Source: Catellatospora paridis (lineage in GTDB: Bacteria > Actinomycetota > Actinomycetes > Mycobacteriales > Micromonosporaceae). Taken from it: a DNA stretch of 51,014 nucleotides. The notes below the pieces were generated by a model that searched no databases, was not told the origin of the DNA, and saw only the letters and a program-made list of their open reading frames with translations. Where the stretch lies: positions 1 to 51,014 of the forward strand of contig NZ_WBZD01000053.1 of NCBI RefSeq assembly GCF_009720365.1, given 5' to 3'. A program made the translations under genes and the position numbers. Shown here in pieces: positions 25,531-32,510 of the stretch; position 1 is the stretch's first letter; each line of letters opens with the position of its first letter.

Positions 25531-26462
25531 GCCTCGTCCTCGTCCTCGTCGTCGTCGTCTTCGTCGTCGTCCGCGACCTGGTCCTCGGCGGCGTCGGAGT
25601 CCTCGTCCTTCTCCACGACGCGCCCGGCGTACAGGGCCGCGGCCATGCGGGTGCCCTCGGACCAGGCGACCGGGCCGACCTCGCCCAGCGTCAGCGAGGT
25701 GCCGGTGCGGTCGGTGAAGACCAGGTCCCCGGTCTCGGTCTCGTAGTACGGGTCGTCGGAGCCGACCCAGGAGCGCGCCTCGACGGACACGCCGCCCTCG
25801 AACACGCGGCAGACCGCGTTGCCGCCGCGCACCGGGTAGCCGAGCTTGGTGGCACGGGCGGTCAGGTGGCGCAGCTCGGCGTACTTGCCGCCGGAGTAGT
25901 CGGCGACGCGCCGAGCGGACGGATCCGCATCGGCCGGCCGGACGAAGATCTGCCGGAACAACTGGTCCACGGACTGGGAAACACCCAGGTCGGCGGCGAA
26001 CTCGCGCAGGTCGTCGAGGTCGGGCAGGGTCACCGGGTGCGGGATCACCACCCGCGTCGCGGGCAGCCGCACCGTGTCGCCGTCGAGGTTCACGATGCCG
26101 ATCTGCCCGGCGGCGGCGTCGCGCAGGAAGCCCACCTCGTCCGGGTCGAACACGCCGTCGTCGTCGAGCACCCCGACCACGAGGTCGGTCAGCGCCGCGC
26201 GCCAGGTCTCGTCGGCCCACACGTCGGCCAGCACGGCGACCGGCACCGGCAGCGACCGGACCATCCACCGCTCGATGTCGGACCGGCACTGCACCTCGTG
26301 CCGGCCCAGCCACTCGGTGAGCTGCCGCAGCCCGGTCACCACCGGGTCGTCGCGCAGCGCCGACGGCACCGACTTCAGCTCCTTGCCCTTGGCGTTGCGG
26401 GCGATCAGATCGCTGCCGCGCAGGGTGACTTCATAGCCACCCGATGCCACCAACCATCCCAT
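25527..26462 (-). CDS. DUF4132-domain protein, first gene of the MoxR/VWA operon
   Basis: This 311-residue protein starts at ATG 26462 behind GGGAGGTGG. Most of it matches the DUF4132 pattern of YehI/MolR: GKELKSVPSALRDD, RSDIERWMVRSL, RVVIPHPVTLPDLDDLREFA, then SVDQLFRQIFVRP. The C-terminus is a run of acidic residues (DDDEDDDDEDEDEA) encoded by GTC/CTC trinucleotide repeats on the plus strand. No enzyme activity is known for DUF4132. The gene leads the operon, with the promoter presumably in 26463-26793 and shared with the divergent patatin gene. Confidence 0.85.
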   Translation of the reverse strand: MGWLVASGGYEVTLRGSDLIARNAKGKELKSVPSALRDDPVVTGLRQLTEWLGRHEVQCRSDIERWMVRSLPVPVAVLADVWADETWRAALTDLVVGVLDDDGVFDPDEVGFLRDAAAGQIGIVNLDGDTVRLPATRVVIPHPVTLPDLDDLREFAADLGVSQSVDQLFRQIFVRPADADPSARRVADYSGGKYAELRHLTARATKLGYPVRGGNAVCRVFEGGVSVEARSWVGSDDPYYETETGDLVFTDRTGTSLTLGEVGPVAWSEGTRMAAALYAGRVVEKDEDSDAAEDQVADDDEDDDDEDEDEA

Positions 26463-26793
26463 GTGGACGGCCACCTCCCTGTCGAAGACACCGGACGCTA
26501 AACCACCGTGCCGACAGTCCGGCGTACACGGCTGGTCGCGGCCCCGCCCCGTCCGCGGCATACCGACCGGGAACCATTCGGCCACACCGCCCGCGGCGGC
26601 GCGCGTCGGGGGTCGCTCGCCGGTGCGGCCGGGCCGCGGATACGTGCGCACGGCCCTGTCGGCGGGCATATGCGGGCACGACCGCGCACGTCGGGAGTAC
26701 CGTCGGAGGTCCAGCGGCGCGTGCGGTTCCGGTGACAGAACCGGTTCCGCCGGCTCGCTGGGCAGGGCGTCGGCGGAGGCGAAGGAGGCGGCG
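26463..26793. other. Divergent intergenic region between DUF4132 operon and patatin gene
   Basis: These 331 bases have no supported gene. Short open frames on both strands lack ribosome sites. The region must hold promoters for both directions. GAAGGAGG at 26781-26788 is the ribosome site of the patatin gene. No strong palindrome was seen. Confidence 0.6.
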
Positions 26794-27630
26794 GTGAAGG
26801 GCAGAGCGCTCGTACTCGGTGGCGGCGGGGTCACCGGTATCGCGTGGGAGCTGGGGATCCTGGCCGGGCTCGCCGAGGCCGGGGTGGATCTGAGCACCGC
26901 CGACCTGCTCGTCGGCACGTCGGCCGGATCGGTGGTCGCCTCGCTGATGGCCTCCGAACCGAGCCTGGAGGAGCGCTACCAGACCCAGCTGGAGGACCCG
27001 AAGGACGAGGTCGCGGCCCGCATCGGCATGCGCACCCTGCTGGCGTACGGCTGGGCGATGGTGCGCAGCCGCGCCCCGGAGCAGTACCGGGCCCGCCTCG
27101 GCGCGCTCGCGCTGGCCGCCGCGTCGATGACGCCCGAGGAGCGCAAGGCGGTCATCGCGTCTCGGCTGCCGGTGGCCGAGTGGCCGGAGCAGCCCCTGAA
27201 GATCACCGCGTCGGATGCGCACACGGGCGAGTTCACCGTGTTCGACCGCGACAGCGGGGTGGAACTCATCGACGCCGTCGCCGCCAGCTGCGCGGTTCCC
27301 GGCGTGTGGCCGCCCGCGGCGGTCAACGGCCACCGTTACATCGACGGCGGGATGCGCTCGGCGACCAACGCCGACCTGGCCCAGGGGCACGAGCGGGTGG
27401 TCATCATCGCGCCGGTGACGGTCGGCGGCGGGCTGGTCACCAGCACGGCCCGGCACGTCGCCGAGTTGACGGCGGCCGGCGCGCAGGTCACGGTCATCAG
27501 CCCGGACCGGGACGCGCGGACCGCGATCGGCCGCAACATGCTCGACCCGGCCCACCGCGCAGGCTCGGCCCGCGCCGGACGCGCCCAGGCCGCGCAGGTC
27601 GTCACGCGGGTCGGCGCGGTCTGGTGCTGA
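26794..27630 (+). CDS. Patatin-like phospholipase
   Basis: This 278-residue protein starts at GTG 26794 behind GAAGGAGG. All patatin motifs are intact: oxyanion loop GGGGVTG (residues 9-15), nucleophile elbow GTSAG with Ser43, and the dyad Asp184 in YIDGGM. It has no signal peptide, so it acts in the cytoplasm or on the inner face of the membrane, hydrolysing acyl esters of lipids. It is divergent from the DUF4132-led operon and lies just before the second MoxR/VWA operon. Patatins are known effectors of some bacterial defence systems (for example CapV of CBASS), which makes its position notable, but a housekeeping lipase is equally possible. Confidence 0.93.
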   Translation: MKGRALVLGGGGVTGIAWELGILAGLAEAGVDLSTADLLVGTSAGSVVASLMASEPSLEERYQTQLEDPKDEVAARIGMRTLLAYGWAMVRSRAPEQYRARLGALALAAASMTPEERKAVIASRLPVAEWPEQPLKITASDAHTGEFTVFDRDSGVELIDAVAASCAVPGVWPPAAVNGHRYIDGGMRSATNADLAQGHERVVIIAPVTVGGGLVTSTARHVAELTAAGAQVTVISPDRDARTAIGRNMLDPAHRAGSARAGRAQAAQVVTRVGAVWC

Positions 27631-27801
27631 CCGCCCGCCGACACTCCTTTCAGGAGGCTTCCAGCGACCTCCGAGCAACGCGCACAACCATCCCTGCCTC
27701 AATACCCTGACCAGCCAAAACACCATGTGACGCCACTCTCCCCCGCGCGCGCGGCCCCGGAGTGGCCAAAGCCTTCCGCTCGCGCTATGCTCGATGGCGA
27801 C

Positions 27802-27841
27802 GCCCGTCTTGGCGACTTCCCCCGTGGTTGCCAAGACGGGC
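27802..27841. terminator. Strong hairpin downstream of patatin gene
   Basis: A perfect 12-bp stem, GCCCGTCTTGGC (27802-27813) with GCCAAGACGGGC (27830-27841), is extended inward by three weaker pairs around a C-rich loop and followed by GCTTTCTATT. It could end patatin transcription 170 bases after the stop. Alternatively it is the 3' hairpin of a short RNA, since TATGCT at 27786-27791 resembles a -10 box just upstream. Confidence 0.6.
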
Positions 27842-27890
27842 GCTTTCTATTGCCTCGCACCCCTTCCTCCCCACCCTCCACTGAGGAAAG

Positions 27891-27967
27891 CAAGGGCATC
27901 GTCGGCTCGCGTCAGCGAGACGAGCAGCGACTCTGCACATCGCCATGTGTGGAGCAAGGTGCCCTTG
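27891..27967. repeat. Inverted repeat with AAGGGCA/TGCCCTT arms
   Basis: CAAGGGCA (27891-27898) and TGCCCTTG (27960-27967) are complementary over 8 bases with a 61-base loop. The right arm lies inside AAGGTGCCCTT, the same core found twice in the convergent terminator region at 40312-40377, so this is probably a dispersed genomic repeat. Confidence 0.4.
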
Positions 27968-28044
27968 TTAACCGTTTACCCGTGGCGGCCTACGGCAGTC
28001 GGGGCGGTGACGTGTCGGCGGGGTCGGGTATCGTCCCGCGCGGC

Positions 28045-28117
28045 GAGGCTGTAGCGCAGAGGTCGTCGCGCCTTGACTGCAAGCTGGAGGACGTCGGTTC
28101 GAATCCGACCAGTCTCG
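28045..28117 (+). tRNA. tRNA-like element, Cys(GCA)-like, with aberrant anticodon stem
   Basis: The 73 bases fold as a cloverleaf. The acceptor stem is GAGGCTG/CAGTCTC (one G-U), extendable to ten pairs as GGCGAGGCTG/CAGTCTCGCC (28042-28119). The D stem is GCGC/GCGC, with GG in the loop. The T arm is perfect, GTCGG-TTCGAAT-CCGAC. The anticodon loop CTGCAAG reads GCA (Cys) with U33 and A37. The anticodon stem CTTGA/CTGGA has no Watson-Crick pair: it gives C-A, U-G, U-G, G-U, A-C. The discriminator would be G, not the U73 that cysteinyl-tRNA synthetase needs, and the usual A21 is C. It could be a specialised or decayed tRNA, or a structured leader of the gene that begins 25 bases later. Confidence 0.5.
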
Positions 28118-28142
28118 CCCCTACCAGGCCTGGGGAGGGTGC

Positions 28143-29633
28143 ATGCCGCACAGCAGCACGGACGTGCCGGCGGCACGCGTGCCCGCGGCCGCCCCGCCCA
28201 GCCAGGCGGCAGCGCCCGGCCCCGTGGCAGAGTCCGGCCCGATGCCACCGTCCGATCTCGACGTCTGCCTGCGGGTGCTGGCGGCCGCCGGGCGCGGCGA
28301 GCTGGACGGGCCTGCGGCGCTGGCCGTCGAACGGGCCGTCGCCGAGGCGCACCGCGGTGGCAAGAAGCGCCGCAAGGCCGACCGGGCGGCACACCGCGAG
28401 CAGCTCGACCGGCAGCTGCTGGCCACGGCCAGCCGTTTCCGTGAGGAGATCCCCCACGCCGCGGCCGTGCACCGCCCGCTGCCCCACGGCGACCGGAGCA
28501 CGCAGGCGGTCTCGGCCGAAGCGGGCGAGCAGGGCGGCCCCGCGCGGCCGCTGCTGCACCGGCCGCGCCGCTGCTACGTGTGCAAGGAGCAGTTCCGGCA
28601 GGTCGACGCCGACTACCACCAGCTGTGCCCGCCGTGCGCCGAGCACAACCGCGCGCGCCGCGACGCCCGCTGCGACCTGACCGGCCGCCGGGCCGTGGTC
28701 ACCGGCGGCCGCGTGAAGATCGGCTTCCACGTCGCGCTCAAGCTGCTGCGCGACGGCGCGGACGTGCTGGTCACCACCCGCTTCCCCCATGACGCGGCAC
28801 GGCGCTTCGCCGCGCTGCCCGACGCGGCCGCGTGGTCGCACCGGCTGCACGTGCACGGTGCCGACTTCCTCGACCTGGCCGGGGTGCTCGGCCTGGTCGA
28901 CGCGGTCGGGCGGCGCTGGGAGCACCTCGACATCCTGGTCAACAACGCCGCGCAGACCCTGCACCGGCCCGCGGCATACCACCGCGAGGTGCGTGCGGCC
29001 GAATTGCTGCCGCTGACCGGCCCGGCCGCCGCGATCGCCACCACGGCGGCGCGCCACCGCCCGGAAACCGCCGTGGTGCTGCCGGATCTGGCCCAGGCCC
29101 TGTTCCCGGCCGGGCACACCGACGAGACCGGCCAGCCGCTGGACCTGCGCGAGGTCAACTCCTGGACGCTGCACGCCCAGGACGTCAGCCCGCGCGAGTG
29201 GCTGGAGGTGCACGTCGTCAACGCCTTCGTGCCGTTCCTGCTGACCTCGCGGCTGCGCCCGCTGCTGGCCGCGGCGCCGCGTCCGGTGCGGCACGTGGTG
29301 CAGGTGTCGGCGATGGAGGGCAGCTTCTCCCGGGACAACAAGACCCAGCGCCACCCGCACACCAACATGGCCAAGGCGGCGCTGAACATGCTTACCCGCA
29401 CGCTGGCAGACGACTACCACGGCGACGGCATCCTGATGAACAGCGTGGACACCGGCTGGGTCACCGACGAGCGGCCGCACCCGGACAAGCAGGCCCAGCG
29501 CGAGGCCGGCTTCCGCCCGCCGCTGGACGTGATCGACGGCGCGGCACGGGTGTACGACCCGATCGTGCGCGCCGAGGCCGGCGAACCGGTGCACGGGGCG
29601 TTCCTCAAGGACTACCGGCAGGTGGCATGGTGA
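28143..29633 (+). CDS. SDR-fold protein with N-terminal zinc ribbon and no catalytic Tyr
   Basis: This 496-residue protein starts at ATG 28143 behind GGGGAGGG. Residues 1-140 are low-complexity with a charged helix. C144-x-x-C147 and C162-x-x-C165 form a likely zinc ribbon. From residue 182 there is a Rossmann domain with an altered cofactor loop, VTGGRVKIG, where SDRs have TGxxxGxG. NNAA is at 267-270 and the catalytic-type Ser389 is in VSAMEGS, but the YxxxK site reads T407-NMA-K411, so Tyr is missing. Classical oxidoreduction is therefore doubtful; NAD(H) binding as a sensor or scaffold is possible. It is first of an overlapping operon with LRR, ankyrin, MoxR and VWA genes. Confidence 0.88.
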   Translation: MPHSSTDVPAARVPAAAPPSQAAAPGPVAESGPMPPSDLDVCLRVLAAAGRGELDGPAALAVERAVAEAHRGGKKRRKADRAAHREQLDRQLLATASRFREEIPHAAAVHRPLPHGDRSTQAVSAEAGEQGGPARPLLHRPRRCYVCKEQFRQVDADYHQLCPPCAEHNRARRDARCDLTGRRAVVTGGRVKIGFHVALKLLRDGADVLVTTRFPHDAARRFAALPDAAAWSHRLHVHGADFLDLAGVLGLVDAVGRRWEHLDILVNNAAQTLHRPAAYHREVRAAELLPLTGPAAAIATTAARHRPETAVVLPDLAQALFPAGHTDETGQPLDLREVNSWTLHAQDVSPREWLEVHVVNAFVPFLLTSRLRPLLAAAPRPVRHVVQVSAMEGSFSRDNKTQRHPHTNMAKAALNMLTRTLADDYHGDGILMNSVDTGWVTDERPHPDKQAQREAGFRPPLDVIDGAARVYDPIVRAEAGEPVHGAFLKDYRQVAW

Positions 29634-30772
29634 CCGAGCACGAGACCCTCGCGAACCCGGTGCGCTGCCCGGCGATCGCCCACCCCGAGGCGGGGCTGGC
29701 CGATCCGGCGGACTTCGACGCGCTGCTGACCCGGCTGGGCGACCCGGCCGGGGTCGCCGCGGCGGAGGACTTCCCCCGCGGCACGCTGCAGCCCGACGGC
29801 CGGCTCGACCTGTGCAAGCAGGGCCTCGGTCCGGTGGTCGCGGCCCGGGTGGTGCAGGCCGCCGTACGCTTCCCGCACGCCACCCACCTGCTGCTGGGCA
29901 CCAACGGCCTGGGCAGCGACGGGGCCCGCGCGGTCGCCGACGCGCTCGCGCCCGGGCACCGGGTGCAGACCGTCTACCTGGGCTGCAACCGGATCGACGC
30001 GGACGGCGCGGGCGCGCTCGCCGAACGGCTCGCGGCCGACGCGACGGTGCGGGCGCTGTGGCTCAAGCGCAACCCGATCGGCGACGAGGGCGTGGCCCGG
30101 CTGTGCGCGGCCCTCGCCGCCAACACCACGCTGCGGACCCTGGACCTGGTCAACACCGGGCTCACCCGGCACGGCCTGCAGGCCCTGGCCGAGGTGCTGG
30201 CGCACCGGCGGACGCCGCTGGAGCGGCTGTTCCTGGGCGGCAACGGGCTGCGGCCCGACGCGGTCCCCGCGCTGTCGGCGATCGTGCGCGACGGCCGGGT
30301 GCGCGAGCTCTACCTGGCCGCCAACCATCTCGGCGACGACGGCGCGGCCGCGCTGGGCGAGGCGGTCGAAGGACTGCCCATGACGCTGGGCCTGGGCGGC
30401 AACGGCCTCACCCCGGCCGGGGTGGCCGCGCTGGCGGCGCGGCTGGGCGCGTGGACCGCGCTCGACCTGGCCCGGCCGCCGTCGGAGCGGGCGCTGGGTG
30501 CGCTGCCCAACACGGTCGGCGACGAAGGCGCGGCCGCGCTGGCGGCGGTGCTGCCCGCGAGCCGGCTGCGGCGGCTGGACCTGCGTTTCACCGGCATCAC
30601 CGGGCGCGGCGCGAAGCTGCTGCTGGCCGCGCTGAACGACGACATGCCGCTGCGCTACCTGGGCATCAACCACGGCGTGCCGCGCCGGTTGCGGCGCCTG
30701 GCCGCGGCCACCCTCGGCCCGGCCGAGCAGCCGCACCCCGACATCAGCGCGATCGCGAGCGTGTACCGGTGA
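29627..30772 (+). CDS. Leucine-rich-repeat protein, ribonuclease-inhibitor type
   Basis: This 381-residue protein starts at ATG 29627 and overlaps the previous stop by 7 bases. From about residue 75 to 360 it is a series of LRRs of roughly 28 residues, for example RVQTVYLGCNRIDADGAGAL and VRALWLKRNPIGDEGVARL, i.e. the RI-type consensus LxxLxLxxNxIxxxGxxxLA. Such horseshoes bind other proteins. It has no signal peptide, so the partner is intracellular, most likely a member of the same operon. LRR proteins of this class are uncommon in actinomycete operons of this kind. Confidence 0.92.
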   Translation: MVTEHETLANPVRCPAIAHPEAGLADPADFDALLTRLGDPAGVAAAEDFPRGTLQPDGRLDLCKQGLGPVVAARVVQAAVRFPHATHLLLGTNGLGSDGARAVADALAPGHRVQTVYLGCNRIDADGAGALAERLAADATVRALWLKRNPIGDEGVARLCAALAANTTLRTLDLVNTGLTRHGLQALAEVLAHRRTPLERLFLGGNGLRPDAVPALSAIVRDGRVRELYLAANHLGDDGAAALGEAVEGLPMTLGLGGNGLTPAGVAALAARLGAWTALDLARPPSERALGALPNTVGDEGAAALAAVLPASRLRRLDLRFTGITGRGAKLLLAALNDDMPLRYLGINHGVPRRLRRLAAATLGPAEQPHPDISAIASVYR

Positions 30773-32418
30773 CCGACGCCGAACTGACCGTCTGGCAGCG
30801 GGTGCGCCGCTACGCCGTGCCGCCGCGGATGATCGCCGAGTGCGCCGACCGGCGGCTGGCCGGGGACTGGCGCGGGGCCTGCGCCGCGGGCCGGGTCGAC
30901 ACCGACGTCGACCTCGCCGACGTGGGCCGCCGCTTCGGGGCCGAGACGGCCGAGCGGATCGGCGCGGAACTGGCCGGGTTCGCACCCGACCTGCTGCGCT
31001 GGCATCTGCCGCGGGCGCTGGGCGGGCGGACCAGCCTCGCCACCGGCCTGGTCTTCACGCTCGCGCCCCGCGTCGGCGTCATCGACCAGGACACCGTGGC
31101 CCTGCAGGTCGAGCTGCCCAAGACCGTGGACGGCTCGCAGCGACTGCGGCTGACCGTGGCGCCGCTGGGCAAGGCCCCCGGGCCCGAGCTGCCCGGCCAG
31201 CTGTGGCACGCGGACGAGGCGGCGGGGCTGCGCGAGGCGTACGGCGGCGACACGCAGCGGCTCCCGTTCCTCACCCCCGATGGCGCGCCCGTGCCGTTCG
31301 ACGGCTTCGCCACCGCGCACGGCGACGGCGCGCCGTCCCGGGCCGAGCGCTCAGCGAACCTGCTGGCCGCCGATCGGCTGGTCGAGGCCTGGCGCGAGGC
31401 CGGCCTGGCGCTCGACGACACCCTGCCCGCATTCCGGTACAGCCACTACAAGGTGACCCGCGAGCAGGTGCTGGGCCACCGGATGCACCTGGTCGCGCTC
31501 GCTCCCGCGGTGCGGGCGCTCGCCCGGCGGTTCGCCGCCGAGGGCGTGGTCCTCAACGCGGACTGGCGGCTGCGCTTCCTGTTCACCCCGGACGGCGACA
31601 CGGTGCGGGTCCGGATGCTCGGCGAGGACGAGCGCCGCAGTGACCTGCCCGTGCTGGCCGAGCCGCGGTACCGCGTACCCCCTGATCTGGAACTGCTGTA
31701 CCGCGGCCTGATCGCGCCGGCGGACCTGCACCCGCTGGTGCGCGCGGCGCTGTTCCCGGGCGCACCGGACGGCCCCGCCGCGGCACGCGGGCCTGCCTTC
31801 GCGCCGGTGCGGGTGCGCTGCCGGGGGCAGTGGCACCGGATCGACAACACCGGCGGGCGGCTCGTCCCGCTCGACCACGCGCCCGAGGAGGTGCGGCGGG
31901 AGCAGGCGCTGCGGGCGCTCGGCGGCAAGGTGGCCGGCTGCTTCGCCGCCCAGCAGGGCTGGACCGACGGCCGGGCCCGGCTGCCCCGCGCGCTGCAGGA
32001 CCAGCGGCGCGAGCTGATGCAGACCATCCTGCACGGCGACACGCAGACGCTGCTGGCGCTGCTCGACGCGGGCCTGGACCCGCACGTGCGCGACGGCCGC
32101 GGCTCGACCCTGCTGCACCTGCTGCGCTGCCTCGACCACGAGGTGCTGCTGCCCCGGCTGCTGGCCGCGGGCCTGCCGATCGACGCCCGCGACCACCGCC
32201 GGCGCACCCCGCTGCACGTCGCGGTGGGCTGGGTGGGCACACCCGCGCTGGTGCTGGCGCTGCTCGAGGCGGGCGCGGACCCCATGGCCGAGGACGACAA
32301 CGGCACCTCGGTCGCGGACCTGGTCGAGTACAAGGGCTTCGAGTACTACGAGGACGAGAGCGGTGAGAACCACCGCGACCTCAAGCTGATCGCGAAATAC
32401 ATCGAGGAGCGCACGTGA
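30769..32418 (+). CDS. Ankyrin-repeat protein with unknown N-terminal domain
   Basis: This 549-residue protein starts at GTG 30769, overlapping the LRR stop as GTGA. Residues 1-410 form an unrecognised domain with a strand-rich core and well-kept Trp/His residues (WHLPRALGGRTSLATGL; FRYSHYKVTREQVLGHRMHL). Residues about 415-530 are three ankyrin repeats: ILHGDTQTLLALLDAGLDP, GSTLLHLLRCLDHEVLLPRL, RTPLHVAVGWVGTPALVLAL. It ends in an acidic stretch. Ankyrins mediate protein contacts. With the LRR neighbour this operon carries two different eukaryote-like interaction scaffolds. Confidence 0.9.
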   Translation: MTDAELTVWQRVRRYAVPPRMIAECADRRLAGDWRGACAAGRVDTDVDLADVGRRFGAETAERIGAELAGFAPDLLRWHLPRALGGRTSLATGLVFTLAPRVGVIDQDTVALQVELPKTVDGSQRLRLTVAPLGKAPGPELPGQLWHADEAAGLREAYGGDTQRLPFLTPDGAPVPFDGFATAHGDGAPSRAERSANLLAADRLVEAWREAGLALDDTLPAFRYSHYKVTREQVLGHRMHLVALAPAVRALARRFAAEGVVLNADWRLRFLFTPDGDTVRVRMLGEDERRSDLPVLAEPRYRVPPDLELLYRGLIAPADLHPLVRAALFPGAPDGPAAARGPAFAPVRVRCRGQWHRIDNTGGRLVPLDHAPEEVRREQALRALGGKVAGCFAAQQGWTDGRARLPRALQDQRRELMQTILHGDTQTLLALLDAGLDPHVRDGRGSTLLHLLRCLDHEVLLPRLLAAGLPIDARDHRRRTPLHVAVGWVGTPALVLALLEAGADPMAEDDNGTSVADLVEYKGFEYYEDESGENHRDLKLIAKYIEERT

Positions 32419-32510
32419 GCGAGCACAGCGGGGAGTACATGAGCGAGCGCAGCGAGCGAACCATGGGCCGCTCGGCCGCGTGTGACGAGCGAAGCGAGGA
32501 GTACGCGTGA
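32415..32510 (+). CDS. 31-residue linker ORF made of GAGCGNAGCGA repeats
   Basis: GTG 32415 overlaps the ankyrin stop (GTGA). After 31 codons (starting MSEHSGEYMSERSERT) a TGA at 32508-32510 overlaps the GTG of the MoxR gene at 32507. The DNA holds three imperfect copies of a GAGCGNAGCGAG unit, two followed by GAGTAC, so the peptide repeats SERSE/DERSEEY. A dispersed repeat that stays open in this frame and keeps both junctions overlapping suggests it is tolerated because it couples translation. No function is claimed for the peptide. Confidence 0.5.
   Translation: MSEHSGEYMSERSERTMGRSAACDERSEEYA

Larger units (their letters stand above)
27631..28044. other. Intergenic region with hairpins between patatin gene and tRNA-like element
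   Basis: No supported coding sequence is present. A 317-codon frame (27727-28680) reads through the hairpins and the tRNA-like element and is rejected. The stretch holds a strong hairpin (27802-27841), a second inverted repeat (27891-27967) and promoter-like sequence just before the tRNA-like element (GTATCGT, 28028-28034). Confidence 0.6.

Noticed and set aside
20926..25746. 1606-codon open frame on the plus strand
   Set aside because: It is antisense to the 1593-residue protein, exists because of extreme third-position GC bias, has Arg/Gln/Gly-rich composition and matches no family.
27727..28680. 317-codon frame through the tRNA-like element
   Set aside because: Its translation of the T arm gives the familiar spurious VGSNPTSL string, and its 3' part is out of frame with the well-supported SDR gene.
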